A stretch of 64,000 bases of DNA. Origin: Arsenophonus sp031446105 (GTDB taxonomy: Bacteria; Pseudomonadota; Gammaproteobacteria; Enterobacterales; Enterobacteriaceae). A model generated the notes under the pieces. That model searched no databases. It had not been told where the DNA came from and worked only from the letters and a program-made list of their open reading frames with translations. Positions 18,629 through 26,847 of this stretch are shown one piece after another. Numbering within the stretch: position 1 is the stretch's first letter; every line of letters starts with the position of its first letter. The position numbers were made by a program, and so were the translations under genes. The stretch is taken from assembly GCA_031446105.1 (NCBI GenBank), contig CP132907.1, positions 806,001 to 870,000 on the forward strand. The letters are read 5' to 3'.

Positions 18629-21022
18629 ATGAAATTTAGTGAATACTGGTTACGTGAATGGGTAAATCCAGAAATTAATACTCAGAAATTATCAGATCAA
18701 ATGACAATGGCTGGTTTAGAAATAAAGGAAATCAAAAATGTTGCTAGTCAATTTCAAGGTGTAGTAATTGGTGAAATTGTTGAATGTTATAAACATCCTA
18801 ATATAAATAGCTTATTGTTAATAAAAATTAAGATTGGTTTAAATAATTTAATTAATATTATTTATGATAATATTAAAATTTTTTACACAGGATTAAAAGT
18901 AGTTGTTGCTCCTATTGGTGCTGTTTTACCTGGTAATGTTATGGTAAAAGTTAAAATGATAGGAGATAAGATCTCTGAAGGAATTCTTTGTTCTTATTTT
19001 ACATTAGGAATTTACAATAATTGCAACGATATTATTCAATTACCTTATGATGCTCCTGTTGGGATGAATATTCGAAAATATTTACAACTTGATGATTGTA
19101 TTTTTGAGTTAAGTTTAACACCTAATCGTGCTGATTGTTTAAGTATTTTAGGGATTGCCCGTGATGTTAGTGCTATTAATAATCTTAGATTAAGAAAGAT
19201 GAAAGTTAAATCAGTACAAGTTACTGAAAATATTGTTTTTCCAATTCGTATTGCAGTTCCAAATGCCTGTCCTCGTTTTTTAGGTAGGGTCATTAAGGGA
19301 ATTAATCTTAAAAACAAAACCCCATTTTGGATGAGAGAAAGATTAAATCGAAGTGGTATTCGCACCATTAACCCTATTGTTGACATTACTAATTATGTAT
19401 TGTTAGAGATCGGACAACCTTTGCATGTTTATGATATAGATCAATTGCATGGGACTTTAATTGTTAGAATGGCAAAATTAAATGAAAGTTTAGTATTATT
19501 AGATAATCGTACAATAATTTTAAATCAAGATACTGTAGTAATGGCTGATGAAAAAAATGTTTTAGGAATTGCTGGTATTTTTGGTGGTAAATATTCTGGC
19601 ATAAATGAATATACTGCTAATATTTTTTTAGAATCAGCTTTTTTTAATCCATTATCTATTATTGGACGTGCTCGTAATTACGGTTTGCATACTGAAGCTT
19701 CTCATCGTTTTGAAAGAGGTGTAGATCCAGAAATACAGTATCAAGCTATTCAAAGAACTAGTAAATTAATAATTGATATTTGTGGTGGAAAAGCTGGAGA
19801 TATTGTTAATATTACTTCTAAAGTAAATTTGCCTAAAAAAATAAATATTTTGTTGACTAAAAAAAAAATTAATCGTTTAATTGGTCATCATATCACAAAT
19901 ATTCAGGTTACTAAAATTCTTAAATGTTTGGGTTTTCAAATATTAAATCAGAAGGACTCCTGGAAAGTTACTGTTCCATCTTGGAGATTTGACATTCACA
20001 TTGAAGAAGATTTAATTGAAGAGATTATACGTATTTATGGTTATCAAAAAATACCAAATATACCTTTAAGTATTAATTTCGTTATACCTACTCACAATTT
20101 TAACTCAAAAATTTCTTTAAAAAGAGTAAAAACTTTATTAATAGATCGTGGTTATAATGAAGTTATTACTTATAGTTTTGTTGATCCTAAAATTCAAAAA
20201 TTATTATATCCAAAAGAACCAGCAATGACTTTACTGCATCCTATTTCTGTTAATATGTCTGAAATGCGTCTTTCTTTACTTCCAGGATTATTAACAACAG
20301 TAATGTATAATCAACATCGTCAACAAAATTGTGTTCGTATATTTGAAACTGGATTAAGATTTATGCCAGATATAAATGCAGAGTATGGTGTACGTCAAGA
20401 ATTTATGTTAAGCGGAATTGTTACCGGTTATCGTTATGAAGAACATTGGTCACAAGAGAAAAGGTTTATTGATTTCTTTGATATAAAAGGCGATCTTGAA
20501 GCAATATTATCACTTACAGGTAATTTAAAAAATATCTTTTTTAAAAACCATGTTTCTTCAATATTCCATCCTGGACAAAGTTCAAAAATTTATTTAAATG
20601 ATCATGTTATTGGAAATGTTGGAGCTATTCATCCCAGTATTGAAAATAGATTGAAGTTATATAGTAGAGCATTTTTTTTTGAATTACTATGGGATACGTT
20701 TAAATATTGTGTTACTCCTTCAATAAATCAGATCCCCAGAGTTCCCTTTAACCGAAGAGATATTTCTATTCTTGTATCAGATAAAATACCTGCAGCAGAT
20801 ATTTTATATGAGTGTAAAAAACTTAATATAAAGTATATAGTTGATGTAAACTTATTTGATGTGTATTCTGGTAAAGGTATAGAAAAAGGTTATAAAAGTC
20901 TTGCTATTAGTCTGGTGTTACAAGATACCGTTAGTACTTTAAAAGAAAAAGATATTGTAGCTACTGTTAATAAATGTATTGCTGCATTAAAAAGAAGGTT
21001 TAAAATATATTTAAGGGAGTAA
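18629..21022 (+). CDS. pheT: Phenylalanyl-tRNA synthetase beta subunit
   Basis: Structural and editing beta subunit, 797 residues (E. coli 795). Order: EMAP/OB-type tRNA-binding domain (about 40-150), B3/B4 editing domain (about 210-400), B5 domain, catalytic-like module, C-terminal ferredoxin-like anticodon-binding domain ending in RFKIYLRE. The editing-site segments LEIGQPLHVYD, FLESAFF and TEASHRFERGVDP are intact, unlike those of ThrS. The OB domain is altered: E. coli VCGAPNC, a signature of tRNA-binding EMAP modules, is replaced by IYDNIKI, and HPNADKL by HPNINSL. The stop (TAA at 21020-21022) is followed by the ihfA start with only 1 bp between. Confidence 0.97.
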   Translation: MKFSEYWLREWVNPEINTQKLSDQMTMAGLEIKEIKNVASQFQGVVIGEIVECYKHPNINSLLLIKIKIGLNNLINIIYDNIKIFYTGLKVVVAPIGAVLPGNVMVKVKMIGDKISEGILCSYFTLGIYNNCNDIIQLPYDAPVGMNIRKYLQLDDCIFELSLTPNRADCLSILGIARDVSAINNLRLRKMKVKSVQVTENIVFPIRIAVPNACPRFLGRVIKGINLKNKTPFWMRERLNRSGIRTINPIVDITNYVLLEIGQPLHVYDIDQLHGTLIVRMAKLNESLVLLDNRTIILNQDTVVMADEKNVLGIAGIFGGKYSGINEYTANIFLESAFFNPLSIIGRARNYGLHTEASHRFERGVDPEIQYQAIQRTSKLIIDICGGKAGDIVNITSKVNLPKKINILLTKKKINRLIGHHITNIQVTKILKCLGFQILNQKDSWKVTVPSWRFDIHIEEDLIEEIIRIYGYQKIPNIPLSINFVIPTHNFNSKISLKRVKTLLIDRGYNEVITYSFVDPKIQKLLYPKEPAMTLLHPISVNMSEMRLSLLPGLLTTVMYNQHRQQNCVRIFETGLRFMPDINAEYGVRQEFMLSGIVTGYRYEEHWSQEKRFIDFFDIKGDLEAILSLTGNLKNIFFKNHVSSIFHPGQSSKIYLNDHVIGNVGAIHPSIENRLKLYSRAFFFELLWDTFKYCVTPSINQIPRVPFNRRDISILVSDKIPAADILYECKKLNIKYIVDVNLFDVYSGKGIEKGYKSLAISLVLQDTVSTLKEKDIVATVNKCIAALKRRFKIYLRE

Positions 21023-21023
21023 T

Positions 21024-21320
21024 ATGGTACTTACAAAAGCTGAAATTTCAGAAGATTTATTTAAAAAATTAAGAATAAAAAAATGCGATGCAAAAAATAT
21101 CGTAAATTTATTTTTTGAACAAATTAGTTGTGCATTAGAAAATGGTGAGCAAGTAAAACTTTCAGGATTCGGTAATTTTTCTTTACGTAACAAAACTCAA
21201 CGTCCTGGTAGAAATCCAAAAACTGGTGAAAGTATTTTAATTAGCGCTCGTAGGGTAGTTACTTTTAGAGCAGGAAAAAAATTAAAAAATCAAATTAAAG
21301 ATATAAGATTTTATAAATAA
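21024..21320 (+). CDS. ihfA: Integration host factor alpha subunit
   Basis: IHF-alpha, 98 residues (E. coli 99), a DNA-bending nucleoid protein that pairs with IHF-beta. HU/IHF fold with the beta-arm motif RPGRNPKTGE containing the intercalating proline. The start codon lies 1 bp after pheT, so the thrS-to-ihfA order of E. coli is complete. The partner ihfB is not in the window. Retention suggests architectural DNA bending is still used in this genome. Confidence 0.96.
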   Translation: MVLTKAEISEDLFKKLRIKKCDAKNIVNLFFEQISCALENGEQVKLSGFGNFSLRNKTQRPGRNPKTGESILISARRVVTFRAGKKLKNQIKDIRFYK

Positions 21321-21603
21321 AAATATCATTATCTAATAAATAAAAATTTTATATTAAATTAAAAAATTATATTTTTAAATATATTTAGATTATAATATAT
21401 AATATACAACAAGGTTATTTTATAATATAAATAAAATTAATAACTAAATTATTAGTTTTATTTTTAAATAATTTAAAAATTTTATTTGCACCATTCATAT
21501 ATTTTATTTGATATTTTTGATTTATTTTCTAATTTTTCTTTTTTATTTTTAGTATTATATAAATTTTATTAAATTTTGATGATTTTAAAATGATTTAGAA
21601 AGC

Positions 21604-21632
21604 ATATATTTTTCTTTTAAAGAAAAATATAT
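21604..21632. repeat. Perfect 29-bp inverted repeat
   Basis: Arms of 14 bp (21604-21617 and 21619-21632) are exactly complementary around a single central T. About 280 bp after ihfA. It could form a hairpin or cruciform and might help end the pheST-ihfA message, but no U-run follows directly. Confidence 0.75.
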
Positions 21633-22037
21633 TGTAATAAAAAATATAAATTAATGTGATTTATTTTTTAATTTTTATAAAAAATAAGATGTTATAGTAA
21701 TTTTATAAATTGTTCTTTTTAAAAAAAGTTAAATAAATATAAAAAATATTTTTTATTAATTTATAATATTTTAATTAATATTTAAAATATATATTTATAT
21801 ATAACTATTTTTTAAAATTTTAATTTACCAATATATAATGATATTAAAATAAAAAATTTATTAAAAAATTTTATTTTTTATAAAAAATATTAATAAATTG
21901 TTTTTTAAATTATTTAATAACATTTAATAAATAAATTTAATTATGTATATAATAAAACTATTTAATAATAAGGTTTCATTTTTTGACGATATCAAATATT
22001 TAACTAAAAAAATTTATTAAAATATAAATATATTTTT

Positions 22038-22066
22038 AAGGTGAAAATATGAAATTTATTTTTTGA
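22038..22066 (+). other. Mini-ORF MKFIF with ribosome binding site before ftsB
   Basis: AAGGTG at 22038-22043 is a good Shine-Dalgarno, 5 bp before ATG at 22049, which opens a five-codon frame (M-K-F-I-F) stopping at 22064-22066. It overlaps the 22052-22079 inverted repeat. ftsB, 100 bp downstream, has no comparable SD. It may be a leader or the remains of an older start; function unknown. Confidence 0.4.
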
Positions 22067-22079
22067 AAAAAATAAATTT
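22052..22079. repeat. 13-bp-arm inverted repeat upstream of ftsB
   Basis: Arms 22052-22064 and 22067-22079 are exact reverse complements with a 2-bp centre. It lies 85 bp before the ftsB start and overlaps the mini-ORF. Possible hairpin in the ftsB leader. Confidence 0.7.
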
Positions 22080-22164
22080 TATGTAAGTTGATATTTTATT
22101 CATGATTTTTTTATTAATAAAATTATACAAAATTATTTATGTAATGAACATTCTATATATTTAT

Positions 22165-22464
22165 ATGCGTATATTTATAATTATCTTATTAATAGTTTTA
22201 TTTTGGTTACAGTATTCTTTATGGTTAGGTAAAAATGGTATTTATGATTATATAAATATTAAAAATGAAATTTTATCTCTAGAACGTTTAAATATAATGT
22301 TAAAATCACGTAATAAATATTTATTTTCTGAAGTAGATGATTTAAATGCAGAAAAATCTGAAGTGATTGAAGAAAGAGCTCGTTTTGAACTTCTTATGAT
22401 TAAATCTGGTGAATCTTTTTATCGTATTATCAATAAAAATTCTATTTCTAATAAAAAAAAGTAA
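22165..22464 (+). CDS. ftsB: Cell division protein FtsB
   Basis: Small bitopic divisome protein that joins FtsL and FtsQ. With the start at 22165 it has 99 residues (E. coli 103): a membrane helix (about 3-20) running into the signature LQYSLWLGKNGIYDY, then a periplasmic coiled coil (about 30-70) and the conserved ERARFELLMIKSGESFYR. The frame is open upstream to 22102, but homology begins at MRIF, so I prefer the later ATG. No good SD precedes it. ftsB-ispD-ispF-surE-nlpD follows E. coli order. Confidence 0.93.
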   Translation: MRIFIIILLIVLFWLQYSLWLGKNGIYDYINIKNEILSLERLNIMLKSRNKYLFSEVDDLNAEKSEVIEERARFELLMIKSGESFYRIINKNSISNKKK

Positions 22465-22565
22465 TATTTTAATTAAAATATTATGCACCATAAAATATTT
22501 TTTCTAAAATAGTGTTATTAATAATGACATTATTATAATTTATAATTAATTAATGATTAAAAATC

Positions 22566-23297
22566 ATGTGTTATAGTATATCTAATCATAAAACAAAGAT
22601 TGTTGCATTAGTACCTGCTGCTGGTATTGGTAGAAGAATGCAAGTTAATTATCCTAAACAGTATTTAAAAATAGCAGGAAAAACAATTATTGAATATACA
22701 TTATCAACTTTGCTTCAAAATTCAAGAATTTCAAAAATTATTGTTTTATTGCGCGAAAATGATATTTTCTTTTATGAATTAGCTATTTCAAAGAATTCGA
22801 TTATTAAAACAGTTATTGGTGGTTCTCAAAGATCTTATTCTGTTTTAGCTGGATTACATTATTTATCAAATAATGTATTATTAGATTCTTGTTGGGTATT
22901 AGTTCATGATGCTGTGCGTCCTTGTTTACATCATTCTGATTTAGATAATATTATTCATTTTATTGATACTCATCAGTCTTCCGATGGAGGTATTTTAGCT
23001 ACACCGGTCAGAGATACTATAAAATGTTCAATTAAAGGAACAATAAATATTAATTATACTGTTGATAGAAATAATTTATGGCATGCATTGACACCTCAGT
23101 TTTTTCCTTTAAATTTAATCACTAATTGTTTGATTGAAGCTTTAGAAAAAAAAGCAATTATTACAGATGATGCTTCGGCATTAGAATATTGTGGTTATCA
23201 TCCACAATTCTTAGAAGGAAGAAGTGATAATTTCAAAGTAACTCAACCAGAAGATTTATTATTGCTTGAATTTTATCTTTCTCATCGTAATGAATAA
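22566..23297 (+). CDS. ispD: 2-C-methyl-D-erythritol 4-phosphate cytidylyltransferase
   Basis: Third step of the MEP isoprenoid pathway, joining CTP and MEP. The 243 residues show VPAAGIGRRM (CTP-binding loop, about 17-26), PKQYL, VHDAVRPC, the APVRDT-type segment TPVRDTIK, and DRNNLWHALTPQFF. E. coli IspD has 236. The start at 22566 lacks an obvious SD. IspF follows immediately. Isoprenoids feed ubiquinone (ubi genes at 43-49 kb) and the peptidoglycan lipid carrier. Confidence 0.96.
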   Translation: MCYSISNHKTKIVALVPAAGIGRRMQVNYPKQYLKIAGKTIIEYTLSTLLQNSRISKIIVLLRENDIFFYELAISKNSIIKTVIGGSQRSYSVLAGLHYLSNNVLLDSCWVLVHDAVRPCLHHSDLDNIIHFIDTHQSSDGGILATPVRDTIKCSIKGTININYTVDRNNLWHALTPQFFPLNLITNCLIEALEKKAIITDDASALEYCGYHPQFLEGRSDNFKVTQPEDLLLLEFYLSHRNE

Positions 23298-23342
23298 AAA
23301 AAAATGATTTTGTTTATTTTTAATTTAGGGGGTAATTTTTTA

Positions 23343-23822
23343 ATGCGGATCGGACACGGGTTTGATGTGCATAGATTTGGTGGTAATGGGCCTATTATAT
23401 TAGGTGGAGTTAAAATTATTTATAAAAATGGATTAATTGCTCATTCGGATGGTGACGTTTTATTGCATGCATTAATCGATGCTATGCTTGGTGCAGCAGC
23501 ATTAGGAGATATTGGTTTATTTTTTTCTGATAAAAATCCCAATTTCAAAGATGCAAATAGTCGTGATTTATTGAGAGTAGTTTATAATCAAATAATAAAA
23601 AATGGATATATTATCAGTAATTTGGATATCACTATAATTGCGCAAGTGCCTCAAATATTGCCGTATATTAAAGATATGAAAAAAAATATAGCAACTGATT
23701 TATCTTGTAATATTAATAAAATTAATATTAAAAGTACTACTACTGAAAATATGGGATTTATAGGTCGAAAAGAAGGTATTGCTTGTGAAGTTGTGGTTTT
23801 AATAAAAAGTATTATTTGTTAA
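23343..23822 (+). CDS. ispF: 2-C-methyl-D-erythritol 2,4-cyclodiphosphate synthase
   Basis: Fifth MEP-pathway step. With the ATG at 23343 it has 159 residues, equal to the E. coli length. Zinc ligands D8, H10 and H42 are all present (GHGFDVH and DGDVLLHAL), as is the HSDGD motif and the TTTENMGF nucleotide-binding segment. A strong AGGGGG Shine-Dalgarno sits about 11 bp before 23343, supporting it over the upstream ATG at 23304. In E. coli truD comes next; it is absent. Confidence 0.97.
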   Translation: MRIGHGFDVHRFGGNGPIILGGVKIIYKNGLIAHSDGDVLLHALIDAMLGAAALGDIGLFFSDKNPNFKDANSRDLLRVVYNQIIKNGYIISNLDITIIAQVPQILPYIKDMKKNIATDLSCNINKINIKSTTTENMGFIGRKEGIACEVVVLIKSIIC

Positions 23823-24565
23823 TTAAAAGTAGTTTAAATGGCTAAATAAAAATTCTTTAAATATATATAATATATAATATATTTAATGTTTTATATAATA
23901 AAAATATTATTAATTTATTTTATAACTTCATATATTTTTTAAATAATAAAATGACAAAAATTTAATTAATTTTAATGAATAAAAATATGATATTTAAATT
24001 ATAATAATAAATAAATTTAATAAGAAAATATAATAAATTATTTATGCAATATTTTTTAGTTTATTTTTTTAATAAAAATAATTTTTTATTATTTTTAATT
24101 TATTTTTATAATATAAATTATAATTTATTTTTATTAAAAAGTTATTTTTTTTCAATTGATTTAAAATAAATTAATATTTTTTTGAGTTTTTAATAAATAT
24201 TTTGAAATATATTTATTATATTAATTATTATATTTTATATTTTAAGTATAGTATTTATTAAATAATTTATTAAAATTATTTTTTATTTATTTTTTTAAAA
24301 ATATTATTTAATTTTTACAATATTTTAATTTTTATATATTTATATTAAAAATTTAATTATTTATATTATTTTTTAAATACAATTGTAAAAAATATTTTAA
24401 AAAAATAAATTAGTTAATGTACTTTTTTATAAAAAAATAATTATCATAATTAATATTTTTTGATAAAAAGTATAATAATTGTATATAAAATTTATTATAA
24501 ATTTTAAATATCATATTTTTATGAATTATTATATTTTTTTAAAGTTAAATTAATGAGAAATTATA
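23823..24565. other. A/T-rich spacer ispF-surE (truD absent)
   Basis: About 0.74 kb of nearly pure A/T where E. coli has truD. No TruD-like reading frame or fragment could be recognised, so the gene was lost long enough ago to have eroded completely. Confidence 0.7.
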
Positions 24566-25318
24566 ATGTTAAAGATTTTGCTAAGTAATGACGATGGTGT
24601 AACAGCTCCTGGGATTCAAATGCTTTCTACTGTGTTACGTGAATATTATTCTGTTCAGGTTATTGCACCAGATAGGAATCAAAGTGGAGCATCAAATGCA
24701 TTAACACTTCACAAACCTTTAAGAATCATTCGCTTAAAAAATGGAGATATTTCAGTACAAGGTACTCCTTCTGATTGTGTTTATTTAGGTATTAATCAGT
24801 TTATTTCACCATATCCTGAAATAGTTATTTCAGGAATTAATTGTGGTCCAAATTTAGGTGATGATATAATTTATTCTGGTACAGTAGCAGCAGCGATAGA
24901 AGGTCGTCATCTTGGATTACCTGCATTAGCAATTTCATTAAATGGTAATAAAAATTATCAAACAGCAGCAAAAGTAACTTGTTATGTAATGAAATTATTG
25001 CAAACAATACCATTAAGTATAGGTAATATTCTTAATATTAATGTTCCTGATGTTATTTTTTCTGACATTAAAGGATATAAAGTGACACGATGTGGTAGTC
25101 GACATGCTTCTAAAAATGTTTATTCTTTTGAAGATCCTCGAGGAGATACAGTTTATTGGTTAGGACCTGTTGGAAAAATATCTGATTCAGCTCCAGATAC
25201 AGATTTTGCTGCAGTAGAAGCTGGATATGTATCTATTACACCTTTGCAAGTAGATTTAACTAATTATAAAGTAAAAAAAAATTTAAAAGATTGGTTGATA
25301 CAAGAGAAAAATATATAA
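24566..25318 (+). CDS. surE: 5'/3'-nucleotidase SurE
   Basis: Metal-dependent nucleoside monophosphatase, 250 residues (E. coli 253). The N-terminal metal site LLSNDDGVTAPGI has the aspartate pair at 9-10. NQSGASNALTL holds the serine ligand and VISGINCGPNLGDDIIYSGTVAAA is the core motif. C-terminal TDFAAVEAGYVSITPLQVDLT is typical. Good ribosome binding site (gaga). The adjacent pcm gene of E. coli is missing, so SurE is directly followed by nlpD after a 0.5 kb spacer. Confidence 0.97.
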   Translation: MLKILLSNDDGVTAPGIQMLSTVLREYYSVQVIAPDRNQSGASNALTLHKPLRIIRLKNGDISVQGTPSDCVYLGINQFISPYPEIVISGINCGPNLGDDIIYSGTVAAAIEGRHLGLPALAISLNGNKNYQTAAKVTCYVMKLLQTIPLSIGNILNINVPDVIFSDIKGYKVTRCGSRHASKNVYSFEDPRGDTVYWLGPVGKISDSAPDTDFAAVEAGYVSITPLQVDLTNYKVKKNLKDWLIQEKNI

Positions 25319-25842
25319 AAAACTAATGTTTTAATATTTTTTGGATTATATTTAAATGTTCATATTCATATATTAAATATTTTTTTAAAAAATTGATTAT
25401 TTTATAGATTACGATAAAAATAAGAATTATTTTATAAATAAAATATATTTTATATATTGAAAATATTTGATTTTTATATATTTTATTATTTGTAATTAAA
25501 AAAAAATATTTTTTTTATTTTTTTTAAAAAATCTATAGATTTGTAATTTCTCATTAATTATTAAAAATGATATTTATAAAAATTTTATATATAACTTATA
25601 TTTTAATGACTGTTTAACAGTAATATTTTTTATACTAAAAATTTTGTATAGAATTTTTTATTTATTTTTTTAGGTATTTATCTTTTTTCTAAAATCAATA
25701 ATATATTAAAATTAATAATTTAATATATAATTATTGTTTTGCATTTATAAAAAAATATTTTTTATAGTTATATTACTATTATATGTATTTATGATAATTA
25801 ATATTTTAATAGCTTTTTAAAAGATTTTTTTGGAGAAAAATT
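25319..25842. other. A/T-rich spacer surE-nlpD (pcm absent)
   Basis: About 0.52 kb replacing pcm of E. coli; no remnant seen. It holds a short palindrome ACTGTTTAACAGT (25609-25621) that is too compact for a LexA site. Confidence 0.65.
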
Positions 25843-26847
25843 ATGAATTTTAATAGCCAAAAATATATAATTAGATGGGCTATTATTTGTATAATTACAA
25901 CTCCTTTTTTAATCAGTTGTTATAAAAAATCTTATCAATCTTCTGTACCTATTATCAGTATTTATAATACTAACAATAAGAGTCATTCTTTTTTTTCTAA
26001 AAAAGTATCATTTGATAGTAAAAACATTCTTGTATATTCTAAACATTTTCCTAATAATAAAAAGATAATAAATGATTTAAAACATGAAAATTTTAATTTT
26101 AAATTTAAATTTTTAGATAAAAATTTTATAAAATATAATAGAAATTATAATCGTATTAAAAAAAACAGTTATAGTAAAAATACTTATACTGTTCAAAGAG
26201 GCGATACTTTATTTTATATTGCATGGATTACAGGTAATAATTATTATAATTTAGCAAAGAAAAATCAAATAATTAGACCTTATAATTTAAAAGTTGGACA
26301 GATGCTTTTAATTGATAATAAGATTTATCCTAAAAAAATAATTATAAATTCTAATTTAAATAAAAAAAAATTATATAAAGAAAAAAAAATACCAAAAAAT
26401 TCTAATAATTTAAATATTTCTAGAAAATTTAAAATAATTTTACCTTCTAGTATTAATAATAATGGTATTATTTTTAATAAGATAGGTAAATGGCATTGGC
26501 CAACTAAAGGAAAAATTGTTCAATATTTTTCTGGGGTACATGGTAGAAATAAAGGTATTGATATTGTTGGCTCACGTGGTCAACCTATTTTTGCAACTGC
26601 AGCAGGAAAAGTTGTTTATGTAGGAAATGCATTACGTGGATATGGGAATCTTATAATTATTAAACATCATAATGATTATTTAAGTGCTTATGCTCACAAT
26701 GATAATATATTAGTTGACGATCAATATGAAGTACAACAAGGAGAAAAAATTGCTACCATGGGTAGCACTGGTACTAATTCGGTAAAATTACATTTTGAAA
26801 TTCGTTATAAAGGAAAATCAGTTAATCCATTACATTATTTATCATAA
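25843..26847 (+). CDS. nlpD: NlpD: LysM/LytM lipoprotein, amidase activator
   Basis: Envelope protein that in E. coli activates the amidase AmiC during cell separation. The 334 residues start with a lipoprotein signal peptide ending in LISC (lipid-modified Cys at about 26). A low-complexity N/K-rich linker, one LysM domain (about 112-158, YTVQRGDTLFYIAW) and a second linker follow, then the C-terminal LytM/M23 domain (about 230-334). As in E. coli NlpD, the first metal-binding histidine of active M23 peptidases is absent (KGIDIVGS), so it is a regulator, not an enzyme. It implies peptidoglycan is still remodelled. rpoS, next in E. coli, is not recognisable here. Confidence 0.95.
   Translation: MNFNSQKYIIRWAIICIITTPFLISCYKKSYQSSVPIISIYNTNNKSHSFFSKKVSFDSKNILVYSKHFPNNKKIINDLKHENFNFKFKFLDKNFIKYNRNYNRIKKNSYSKNTYTVQRGDTLFYIAWITGNNYYNLAKKNQIIRPYNLKVGQMLLIDNKIYPKKIIINSNLNKKKLYKEKKIPKNSNNLNISRKFKIILPSSINNNGIIFNKIGKWHWPTKGKIVQYFSGVHGRNKGIDIVGSRGQPIFATAAGKVVYVGNALRGYGNLIIIKHHNDYLSAYAHNDNILVDDQYEVQQGEKIATMGSTGTNSVKLHFEIRYKGKSVNPLHYLS

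Larger units (their letters stand above)
21321..22164. other. A/T-rich spacer ihfA-ftsB with two inverted repeats
   Basis: About 0.84 kb. It contains two long A/T inverted repeats (21604-21632 and 22052-22079) and a five-codon mini-ORF with a ribosome binding site (22049-22066), listed separately. No gene remnant was recognised. Confidence 0.7.

Noticed and set aside
19045..19386. 113-codon frame antisense to pheT
   Set aside because: Lies wholly inside conserved pheT coding sequence and has no ribosome binding site; shadow of the real gene. The same applies to antisense frames in rpoD, sitC, ubiD, ubiE, aroK, thrS and the DASS gene.
25609..25621. LexA-like palindrome ACTGTTTAACAGT
   Set aside because: The half-sites are too close together for a LexA operator (CTG-N10-CAG) and no SOS gene follows.
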